DNA from: Bacteroidota bacterium
GTDB taxonomy: Bacteria; Bacteroidota; Ignavibacteria; Ignavibacteriales; Ignavibacteriaceae
Direction: 5' to 3'
Length of the DNA stretch: 64,000 nucleotides
NCBI GenBank assembly: GCA_021815405.1
Contig: JAKAGV010000003.1
Span: 248,001 to 312,000 of the forward strand
Part shown: positions 1 through 7,438 of the stretch, piece after piece
Layout of the letters: every line of letters starts with the position of its first letter
Numbering within the stretch: the stretch's first letter is position 1
Translations under genes and position numbers: made by a program
The notes under the pieces: generated by a model
Told to the model about the DNA's origin: nothing
Databases searched by the model: none
Seen by the model: only the letters and a program-made list of their open reading frames with translations

Positions 1-416
1 GAGTTGACGAAATAAGAAATCTTGCTGAATATTATCTAAAAAAGCTGTCTATCAAGTTTAACAAATGTGGATTAAAATTTTCGGAAGAGACGTTAAAAGA
101 ATTAGAGAACTATTACTGGAAAGGAAACGTAAGGGAATTGAAAAATATTATTACCAACGCCGTATTAAGAACTGACGATAATAAAATAATTACTCCCGAT
201 ATTGTACCGGTTAGAAATATTAGACAAGATTTATCAATTAAAAACGAACAATACAAAATTTCACTTCAAAAGTTTAAGAAAAAATATTTCTCCGATCTTT
301 TGGAGAGTTTCGGCGGTAGAATAAATGATGCTGCCGAAGCCGCAGGCATAAGCCGCCAGGCATTACATAAAATACTAAAGGAGTTAAATATATCAGATAG
401 TGACAAGCAAGATTGA
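1..416 (+). CDS. Sigma-54-dependent Fis-family regulator, C-terminal part (5' end outside window)
   Basis: The reading frame is open from base 3 and has no start inside the window, so only the last ~137 residues are present. It carries Y-W-K-G-N-V-R-E-L, the conserved GNVREL element at the end of the AAA+ sigma-54 interaction domain. A linker follows, then a Fis-type helix-turn-helix (G-G-R-I-N-D-A-A-E-A-A-G-I-S-R-Q-A-L-H-K) at the C-terminus. Family knowledge: NtrC-type enhancer-binding proteins activate sigma-54 promoters. The input domain and target genes cannot be seen. An ATG at 138 lies inside the AAA+ domain and is not the true start. A small hairpin at 454-473 follows the stop. Confidence 0.9.
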   Translation, partial: VDEIRNLAEYYLKKLSIKFNKCGLKFSEETLKELENYYWKGNVRELKNIITNAVLRTDDNKIITPDIVPVRNIRQDLSIKNEQYKISLQKFKKKYFSDLLESFGGRINDAAEAAGISRQALHKILKELNISDSDKQD

Positions 417-453
417 GCCTTCCATAATTTTTACGTAAACAAAACTTTACCCG

Positions 454-473
454 TGGTAAATAGAAGTTTACCA
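454..473 (+). terminator. Short hairpin after the sigma-54 regulator
   Basis: A perfect 7-bp inverted repeat (TGGTAAA/TTTACCA) with a 6-nt loop lies 37 bp behind the regulator stop codon. There is no T-run after it, so intrinsic terminator activity is doubtful. Confidence 0.3.
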
Positions 474-557
474 TAGCGAGATTCCCGCCTTAATTCTCTT
501 CAAAAAATGAAATGCAAACCAATGGAATGCTGTTTGACTATGTAAAACAATTACACA

Positions 558-797
558 TTGAAACTATGTTCAAATCAGATCGGAAATAAATTGGATAAAA
601 AAGAATCGGAAAAATTCAGGTTATGTCTTAACTGCGGAAACTTCTGCAATGTAAAAGAAGATCAGATATTCTGCGTAGTATGCGGAGAAAAGATGACGGA
701 AAAATGTAAAAAATGCGAAGCGCCCATTATTTATCCTACCGGAAAATTTTGTCATAACTGCGGGACTAAATATGAAATAAAAAAGCATGAACCATAA
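558..797 (+). CDS. Small double zinc-ribbon protein
   Basis: A 79-residue protein with four CxxC knuckles: C-L-N-C-G, C-V-V-C-G, C-K-K-C and C-H-N-C-G. They pair into two rubredoxin-like zinc ribbons, so each half should bind one Zn2+. No other domain is present and there is no signal peptide or membrane segment, so it should be cytoplasmic. The only in-frame start is TTG at 558, because a stop precedes it at 543, and no clear Shine-Dalgarno is visible; the start is uncertain. It lies 28 bp before the large secreted BNR-like protein, with no functional link evident. Zinc ribbons of this kind often mediate protein or nucleic-acid contacts, but the role here is unknown. Confidence 0.65.
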   Translation: MKLCSNQIGNKLDKKESEKFRLCLNCGNFCNVKEDQIFCVVCGEKMTEKCKKCEAPIIYPTGKFCHNCGTKYEIKKHEP

Positions 798-825
798 CGA
801 GAAATAAATAGTTGGAGTTAAAATA

Positions 826-3800
826 ATGAAGATTCAATTTTACATTTATTTTCTGGTTAGCTTGTTATTGATCTTTTCTTATAATGAGTTACCTGCTCAA
901 TCAATTTATAAAATGCCTGGGCAATATACCGGAAGCAGAATTGACAACCCATATGCAAGACAAAAACTGGAATGGCTTCAATTAAGAAATCCGGCTACAG
1001 GCAAAATTCCGACAAACATAAGGCAGAAAGAATTGCAGTTTGCAAAAACACTTCCTACAAAACAGCAGATTATGATGCAAATGAAAAAAGCCGGAGATAA
1101 AAATTCAATTCAGAATTATACCTGGACACAGCGGGGACCATACAATATCGGCGGGAGAACACGGGCGCTTGCTATTGATATTAATGACGGCAATACTATT
1201 CTTGCCGGAGGCGTGAATGGCGGAATGTGGAAGTCGACAGATGACGGTGCTTCATGGCAAGAAACAACTTCTCCCGAAGACATTCAAAGTGTAACCTGCG
1301 TTAGTCAAGATATTCGATCTGGTCATACAAATACTTGGTATTATGGAACAGGAGAGTTCACAATGATGCCTTTTGGTATTGTTAATAGTGCAACCGCAGG
1401 AGTAGGATTTGATTCAAGCCTGATGTTTTTAGGAAACGGAATATTCAAATCAACAGACGATGGAAACTCCTGGTCAGTTTTACCTTCAACACAAACGCCT
1501 GCAGGAGAATCATTCGGTGCATTTTCTATTGTGTATAACGTTGTTACCGATCCTGCAAATTTAAATCAAGATGAAATTCTTGCAGCTACATCAGTAGGCA
1601 TAATGCATAGTTCGGATGGTGGCGCTACCTGGGATACAACGCTTCCAAATATTTATGGATTGTACAGTAATATTTCCGTTACTTCAAAAGGAGTTTTTTA
1701 TGCAGTATTAAATTATGGTGCATTTCCAATATTAGGAGGAATATTTAGATCTACAGACGGAGTAAATTGGACTGATATTACACCGAATAATTTTCCGATT
1801 AATACTAATCAAACGGCAATTGGAATTGCACCGTCAAATGAAAATATTGTTTATTTCTTGTCAGATACTGCAAGCGGATTTACCGACGGACATATGCTTT
1901 GGAAATATACCTATTTATCCGGAGACGGTTCTGGCAGCGGCGGCAGTTGGGAAGACCGTACTGCAAATTTACCTAATTTTGGTGAACAAGGCTTTCACTT
2001 CGATTCACAATGGGGATATTGTATTTCAATAGGTGTAAAACCGGATGATGAAAACACTGTTTTCATTGGAGAAATAAATTTATATAGATCGACAGATGGT
2101 TTTGCAACTAAATCAAATATCGCTGTTCTTAATGATACTTCGGAGAACGTTCAATTTAATACTGATCACGTTGATCATCATGCAATTATTTTTTCCAGTA
2201 CAAATTCTAATATAATGTACGTGGGTGGCGACGGCGGAGTGTATAAAACTTCTGATGATATGGATTCTCCTCCTAACTGGACTTCTTTGAATAATGGTTA
2301 TTTTACCACACAATTTTATGCTACTGCTATTGATCATTCTACAACGGATAATATTATTATAGCAGGTGCTCAAGACAACGGAACAATCTTTTCTAATTCC
2401 GATTCTCCTACCTCACAATGGAATGAAATAAATGGCGGAGACGGCGAATACTGCTATATATCGGATAATGGCTCTTCATATTATACATCATATGCATTAG
2501 GAGGTCTCTTTCGAGAAAGTTTAGATAAAAACGGTAACATTATTTCGATCGGAGCGATTTATCCTCCGCCTAATCCTTTAGAGACAAACGGTATTTTAGA
2601 GCCTTACGTTTTAGATCCAAACGATAACAATGTTATATATTATGCGCAGGCAGATGTCATTTGGAGAAACTCAGATGTTACAGCTATTCCGCTTAACGGA
2701 CAAAACGATCCGACTACAATCAACTGGACAAAGTTTAATAATACTTCAACTTCCGGAAGCTACATTTCTGCAATAGGAATTTCTAAAACTCCAGCCAACA
2801 GAATTTATTATGGAACATATGACGGTGAAATTTTTAGATTGGATAATTCTAATTCTGCCGGTTCAACACCGGTAGATGTTTCTACAAATAAAGGATTGCC
2901 TTCAGGAGCTTTCGTTTATTGCATTGCTGTAGATCCAAATGACGGCGATAAAGCCATTGTGTCTTTTTCAAACTATTACATTAAAAGTTTATTTTATACT
3001 ACTGATGCCGGAAACACCTGGAATTCAATCTCCGGGAATTTGGAACAATATCCTGATGGTTCCGGCGATGGTCCTTCAACAAGGTGGGTGAAGATATTGC
3101 CGATTAATGGAACCAACATTTATTTCGTGGGAACAAGTACCGGAGTTTATTCAACTTCAACATTAAACGGCGATAAAACAGTTTGGGCGCAGGAAGGTGC
3201 AAGTACAATCGGCAATGCAGTTGTTGATGCGATTGACGCTAGGGCAACAGACGGCTTGGTTGTAGTGGCAACTCATGGCAAGGGAATTTTTACTACTCAC
3301 ATAACAACTGTTACCGGAACCGACACTACTGGAATTCTGCTTTCTTATGATAACAACAATCCTCAAACAGGTGTGTATGAAACAATGCCTAACAAAGATT
3401 GGATTTTAGCCAATCGTTTAACTGCACCCAATAGAAACTTTAAAATAGATAAGCTTATTTATTATATCGATGGAGATGATTCAACTGGCAATGCTAGTTT
3501 TTATCCAATTGTTTATCCTGGCAGTGTAGCTATTTTTGGCACGCCTGACATCTATCCGTTTTATACCGGTAGTTTATTTACTCCTCAAAAAGGTTGGAAC
3601 TCAATTGATCTTTCTTCAAATAATGTTACAAACCCGACAACTTCCGGAACAGACTTTTGGGTCGGTGTTAAATATGACGGAACTAATGAGCCGATTATTG
3701 GAATGGATACAGTTTCAAATGGGAGAGGTTGGGAATACAATCCGAATAATTCAACATGGACTGAATTGGATAATGAAAATCCTCCTTTCACCGCGACACT

Positions 3801-4140
3801 TTACATAAGGGCGGAAATAAGCACTATAACAAGCACTGAAAAAATTAATACTCAAGTTCCGAAGGAGTTTAGTTTATTTCAGAATTATCCAAATCCGTTT
3901 AATCCATCGACAATTATACAATATGATTTACCGAGAGCTGAAAAAGTAAAATTAATTGTATATGATATTCTCGGCAGGGAAGTAGCCTCTCTGGTAGATG
4001 CATATCAAAATGCAGGCGAATATAAAATTCAATGGAACGGAAAGAATGATTTTGGATCATCTGTAGCTTCAGGAATTTATCTATACTCATTTGAAGCCGG
4101 AAGTTTTAAATCCGTAAAGAAGATGATCCTTTTGAAATAA
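826..4140 (+). CDS. Secreted BNR/sialidase-like beta-propeller protein with T9SS sorting domain
   Basis: 1104 residues. An N-terminal signal peptide (hydrophobic stretch ending near Y-N-E-L-P-A-Q-S) is followed by a long region with repeated Asp-box-like turns: S-T-D-D-G-A-S-W, S-T-D-D-G-N-S-W, S-S-D-G-G-A-T-W, S-T-D-G-V-N-W and T-T-D-A-G-N-T-W. These are typical of BNR/YCF48/VPS10-like beta-propellers. The last ~85 residues form a type A sorting domain (F-Q-N-Y-P-N-P-F-N-P-S-T, then Y-D-I-L-G-R-E-V, ending K-K-M-I-L-L-K). Family knowledge: such domains send proteins through the type IX system to the surface. The Asp boxes alone do not prove sialidase activity, since similar proteins are adhesins or glycan binders. 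ATG at 826 has a purine-rich stretch upstream. Confidence 0.8.
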   Translation: MKIQFYIYFLVSLLLIFSYNELPAQSIYKMPGQYTGSRIDNPYARQKLEWLQLRNPATGKIPTNIRQKELQFAKTLPTKQQIMMQMKKAGDKNSIQNYTWTQRGPYNIGGRTRALAIDINDGNTILAGGVNGGMWKSTDDGASWQETTSPEDIQSVTCVSQDIRSGHTNTWYYGTGEFTMMPFGIVNSATAGVGFDSSLMFLGNGIFKSTDDGNSWSVLPSTQTPAGESFGAFSIVYNVVTDPANLNQDEILAATSVGIMHSSDGGATWDTTLPNIYGLYSNISVTSKGVFYAVLNYGAFPILGGIFRSTDGVNWTDITPNNFPINTNQTAIGIAPSNENIVYFLSDTASGFTDGHMLWKYTYLSGDGSGSGGSWEDRTANLPNFGEQGFHFDSQWGYCISIGVKPDDENTVFIGEINLYRSTDGFATKSNIAVLNDTSENVQFNTDHVDHHAIIFSSTNSNIMYVGGDGGVYKTSDDMDSPPNWTSLNNGYFTTQFYATAIDHSTTDNIIIAGAQDNGTIFSNSDSPTSQWNEINGGDGEYCYISDNGSSYYTSYALGGLFRESLDKNGNIISIGAIYPPPNPLETNGILEPYVLDPNDNNVIYYAQADVIWRNSDVTAIPLNGQNDPTTINWTKFNNTSTSGSYISAIGISKTPANRIYYGTYDGEIFRLDNSNSAGSTPVDVSTNKGLPSGAFVYCIAVDPNDGDKAIVSFSNYYIKSLFYTTDAGNTWNSISGNLEQYPDGSGDGPSTRWVKILPINGTNIYFVGTSTGVYSTSTLNGDKTVWAQEGASTIGNAVVDAIDARATDGLVVVATHGKGIFTTHITTVTGTDTTGILLSYDNNNPQTGVYETMPNKDWILANRLTAPNRNFKIDKLIYYIDGDDSTGNASFYPIVYPGSVAIFGTPDIYPFYTGSLFTPQKGWNSIDLSSNNVTNPTTSGTDFWVGVKYDGTNEPIIGMDTVSNGRGWEYNPNNSTWTELDNENPPFTATLYIRAEISTITSTEKINTQVPKEFSLFQNYPNPFNPSTIIQYDLPRAEKVKLIVYDILGREVASLVDAYQNAGEYKIQWNGKNDFGSSVASGIYLYSFEAGSFKSVKKMILLK

Positions 4141-4335
4141 AATTTTTAGAAAACTATGAATAATATAATTTGTATTGAAGTTATGCGATTTTTATTCTGT
4201 TCCGAAAATTTTCGAATCAACATTTTAACAACTAAAAATTTTGATTCTGAAACACGTTCTGACTGACTATAAACCGTTAAATAACTTCATATATGAAATT
4301 GAATATTAGTTGTAATAATTTTTGTGGGTAACAAG

Positions 4336-6006
4336 ATGAAATTTGAAAAAATAATTTATACTTTTTTTTTAATTCTCACTGTCTTATTCGGTACGAATTT
4401 AAAAGCACAAGACGGACAGCTTGATAAGACTTTTAATTCAACTGGGATTGCTACCACTACACTTACCGGAATAGGCGGTATCGGAATGTCCGGTACCGCT
4501 TATTCTACTTTAATTCAAAAAGACGGTAAAATTGTTTTAGTTGGAACAATAGGAGACGGAAGTCAATCATTCTTTTGTGTAATGCGTTATAATCAGAACG
4601 GTACTATCGACAGCACTTTCGGAATAAATGGAATTGATACTACTGCGATTGGCTATACTGATGACGAAGCTTTCTGCGGATTACTTCAACCGGATGGTAA
4701 AATTATTGCCGCCGGATATACATCTATCGGAGGTGCCGGAAGCCAGCGAAACTTTGCTTTAGTACGTTATAATACCGACGGCAGCCGCGATAGTACTTTT
4801 GGTTCTAACGGAATTGTTAGTACTTCTATTTCTCAATCGGATGACGAGATTCATTCCTTAACTATTCAAGGCGATGGAAAAATTGTAGCCGCGGGATCTT
4901 CATTTGAAGTAATTTCAAATCAAGCGGTGTATGCTTTTGCATTAGTCCGTTACAATCCGAATGGCAGTATCGATTCTACTTTCGGTACAAAAGGAATTAT
5001 TACAAACGCCCTTATACTCTCCGGGAAAATTGAATATTTTAATATTGCTAATTCAGTATTAATTCAAAATGATGGTAAAATTGTTATCGGAGGATATACC
5101 GGTAATATAACTGACGGCAAATATTATTTTGCTGTTCTTCGTTTTGATGCAAATGGAAATGCAGACAACACGTTCGGCAGCAGCGGAATTTCTCTGGCTT
5201 TTGTCGGCGATACAAATGAAGAAATAAATTCAATTGCGCTTCAAAGCGACGGCAAAATTATTGCAGGTGGCTTTTCTGAAAATACTTATCAAGGCGGTAT
5301 TGAAGATGATTTTACCTTAATCCGTTTTAATCAAGACGGCAGTATCGACAATTCTTTTGGCAGCGGTGGAGTAAGTGTTACATCAATCGGACACAATAAC
5401 GACCGGATAAATGCAGTAACAGTGGAAAGCGATGATAAAATAGTTGTAGCTGGTTTCTCTTATAACTCACAAGGAAGTAATCTTTTCGCTTTGGCAAGAT
5501 ATAACTCAAATGGAAGTTTGGATAATACCTTTGGCAATGCCGGAATTACAACGACAGACGTCGGTCCATTCAACACTGGCGGAGATGATAAAGCAAATTC
5601 TGTAGCAATTCAATCTGATGGAAAAATAGTTGCTTCGGGAAGTTCTCTATATAATAATTTTTATAATCTATATGCATTTGCAGTTGTAAGGTACACCGGA
5701 AGCATTACTACCGGAGTCAATTTAGTACAATCCGAAACACCGCAGTCATTCAAGCTTTATCAGAATTATCCGAACCCTTTTAATCCTACTACAGTAATCA
5801 GCTATCGGATTTCAGCAGTTAGCCATGTAACTTTAAAAGTTTATGACATTCTTGGGAAAGAAGTTTCTACTTTAGTAAATAAAATAGAACCGGCAGGGAA
5901 ATATGAAGTCCAGTTTTCCGGTTCTAATCTTCCAAGCGGAATTTATTTCTACTCAATTGAAGCCGGAAAATTCAGAGAAGTTAGAAAAATGATCTTGATA
6001 AAATGA
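4336..6006 (+). CDS. Secreted delta-60 repeat protein with T9SS sorting domain
   Basis: 556 residues from ATG 4336; a GTG 12 bases upstream is in frame but gives a poorer signal peptide. After a signal sequence (ends near N-L-K-A-Q-D) there are about seven copies of a ~60-residue repeat. Its signature is D-G-K-I-(V/I), then R-(Y/F)-N-x-(N/D)-G-(S/T)-x-D-(S/N)-(T/S)-F-G-x-x-G, the delta-60 (uncharacterised beta-propeller) repeat family. The C-terminal ~80 residues are a type A sorting domain (Y-Q-N-Y-P-N-P-F-N-P-T-T, ending K-M-I-L-I-K), so export to the cell surface by type IX secretion is expected. The ligand or function is unknown. The gene is followed by a 21-nt periodic, start-less open frame. 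Confidence 0.82.
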   Translation: MKFEKIIYTFFLILTVLFGTNLKAQDGQLDKTFNSTGIATTTLTGIGGIGMSGTAYSTLIQKDGKIVLVGTIGDGSQSFFCVMRYNQNGTIDSTFGINGIDTTAIGYTDDEAFCGLLQPDGKIIAAGYTSIGGAGSQRNFALVRYNTDGSRDSTFGSNGIVSTSISQSDDEIHSLTIQGDGKIVAAGSSFEVISNQAVYAFALVRYNPNGSIDSTFGTKGIITNALILSGKIEYFNIANSVLIQNDGKIVIGGYTGNITDGKYYFAVLRFDANGNADNTFGSSGISLAFVGDTNEEINSIALQSDGKIIAGGFSENTYQGGIEDDFTLIRFNQDGSIDNSFGSGGVSVTSIGHNNDRINAVTVESDDKIVVAGFSYNSQGSNLFALARYNSNGSLDNTFGNAGITTTDVGPFNTGGDDKANSVAIQSDGKIVASGSSLYNNFYNLYAFAVVRYTGSITTGVNLVQSETPQSFKLYQNYPNPFNPTTVISYRISAVSHVTLKVYDILGKEVSTLVNKIEPAGKYEVQFSGSNLPSGIYFYSIEAGKFREVRKMILIK

Positions 6007-6054
6007 TGTTGCTTCGTTTTTACAAATATTTCGAAGGAAATAACTGAAAATTGA

Positions 6055-6279
6055 ACTGACGGATTAAAAATTTTTACCTACGGAGTAAAAATCTTTTCCG
6101 AGGATGTAAATAATTTTACCGGAGATGTTATTAAATTAACTAAAGAAGTGAAAAATACTACTAACAACGTGGGAAATTATACCGTCGATGTAATAAAATT
6201 TTCCCACGAAGTAAAGATTCAGACTGTTTTAATTGAACAACGGGATGTCCGGAACGATAATCAATCTGTCAGAATATAA
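6055..6279 (+). pseudogene. Start-less open frame with 21-nt (heptad) periodicity
   Basis: From 6061 to about 6228 the DNA consists of eight consecutive degenerate 21-nt units. Read in the frame of the upstream gene they give heptads such as G-V-K-I-F-S-E, D-V-N-N-F-T-G, E-V-K-N-T-T-N, D-V-I-K-F-S-H and E-V-K-I-Q-T-V. The frame is open from after a TGA at 6052 to a TAA at 6277 and has no ATG or usable GTG/TTG near its beginning. The pattern looks like a former coiled-coil or beta-helical repeat protein that lost its 5' end, or a repeat that keeps protein-like spacing. No family is recognised. Confidence 0.4.
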
Positions 6280-6289
6280 TTATTAAAGA

Positions 6290-6769
6290 TCAAAATTTAT
6301 CTTCAGTCAATCTGAAGATTTTCCAATCTTCCATCGGCACTGCACCGAGACTTTTATAAAAGTCAATTGCATGTTTATTCCAATTTAGGACTGCCCACTC
6401 AACTCTACCGCAGTTTCTTTCTTTAGCTAATTTGATTAAGGCAAGAAGCAATGCTTTGCCTATCCCTTTTCCGCGCAGATGCTTTCTTACATAAAGATCT
6501 TCAAGATAAATTCCGGGCTTTCCTTTAAATGTTGAGAAGTTATGGAAGAAAAATGCATGTCCGGCTGGCTCGCCGTCATATTCTGCAATTAATACTTCTG
6601 CATATTTTCTTGTGCCGAACAAATATTTTCTTAAGCCTTCTTCGGTTGCTTCTACTTCATGAGCAAGCTTTTCAAACTCGGCAATCTCTTTTATAAAAGA
6701 ATAGATTGTTGGAATATCTTTTTCTTCCGCAGATCGGATGATTAATTTCTCTGATAATTCTTTTTTCAT
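6290..6769 (-). CDS. GNAT-family N-acetyltransferase (spermidine/thialysine acetyltransferase-like)
   Basis: 159 residues, the full length of a single-domain GNAT enzyme. The N-terminal I-I-R-S-A-E-E-K-D-I-P-T-I, the acceptor-site strand I-Y-L-E-D-L-Y-V, the acetyl-CoA pyrophosphate loop R-K-H-L-R-G-K-G-I-G-K-A-L-L and the C-terminal N-W-N-K-H-A-I-D-F-Y-K-S-L-G-A match the diamine/thialysine acetyltransferase subgroup. It would transfer acetyl from acetyl-CoA to a polyamine-like amine in the cytoplasm; the substrate is not certain. The start overlaps the end of the PAP2 gene by 4 nt, so the two are probably co-transcribed and translationally coupled. Confidence 0.85.
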   Translation of the reverse strand: MKKELSEKLIIRSAEEKDIPTIYSFIKEIAEFEKLAHEVEATEEGLRKYLFGTRKYAEVLIAEYDGEPAGHAFFFHNFSTFKGKPGIYLEDLYVRKHLRGKGIGKALLLALIKLAKERNCGRVEWAVLNWNKHAIDFYKSLGAVPMEDWKIFRLTEDKF

Positions 6770-7338
6770 GATTTGGAAATCTTTTCAAATTTAGTTTTTA
6801 AAAATTCATCTAACTTAAGCGCTGCAAAACCAAATGCATAACCGAAAGCCGAGCCGATAATGGCGCCGCCTAAAATATCCGAAGGATAATGAAGTCCAAC
6901 ATACACTCTTGAAAGTGCAACAAGCGAAGCTGCGATAAACACAGCCCATTTTATCTTCGGAAATAATTTGTAGAAAAAGAACGCTGCTGCAAAATTATTA
7001 ACCGCATGGTTGGACGGAAAGGAAAAAGTGCCGTTGCAGCCAAGCGGTGTAATTACGTCCTTCAATGCACCGCACGGACGGACTCTGTGGAAAAAATCTT
7101 TAATCGGTCCCGCGCTTACCTGATCTGTAACCAGGATTAAAATTAAAACACCGACCGCAGCAATTTTGCCTTTTCTTCCGCCTTTAATAAAGCTTATACC
7201 GAGTAAAATTATATAAGCAATATACCAGTTGTTTACGTTGGTAATTATTGTAAAGAATTTATTTAAAGCACCGCATGAAAGTGTGTGATTGAAGAAATAC
7301 AGAATAGAAACATCAATTGAATATAAAAAATTTTCCAT
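6766..7338 (-). CDS. PAP2-superfamily membrane phosphatase
   Basis: 190 residues with about five hydrophobic segments. All three PAP2 signature motifs are present: K-D-F-F-H-R-V-R-P (KX6RP), P-S-N-H (the usual PSGH with Gly replaced by Asn) and S-R-V-Y-V-G-L-H-Y-P-S-D (SRX5HX3D). The family includes undecaprenyl-pyrophosphate phosphatases and phosphatidic-acid or lipid-A phosphatases of the inner membrane; the exact lipid substrate is unclear. It is the first gene of a two-gene operon with the GNAT gene (4-nt overlap) and is divergent from the hybrid kinase at 7439, with about 100 bp between them for both promoters. Confidence 0.85.
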   Translation of the reverse strand: MENFLYSIDVSILYFFNHTLSCGALNKFFTIITNVNNWYIAYIILLGISFIKGGRKGKIAAVGVLILILVTDQVSAGPIKDFFHRVRPCGALKDVITPLGCNGTFSFPSNHAVNNFAAAFFFYKLFPKIKWAVFIAASLVALSRVYVGLHYPSDILGGAIIGSAFGYAFGFAALKLDEFLKTKFEKISKS

Positions 7339-7438
7339 AACTGAATAAAATTATTATTAGTTTTAGGTGGAAAAATATTTAGAGTATAGCTAATTTCCTA
7401 TACGGAGTTAAAATCATGTTTAGAAAGAATACCAACGG

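Noticed and set aside
826-4140. Calling the BNR-like protein a sialidase
   Set aside because: Asp-box turns occur in many beta-propellers and no sialidase catalytic Arg triad or Tyr/Glu pair was identified.
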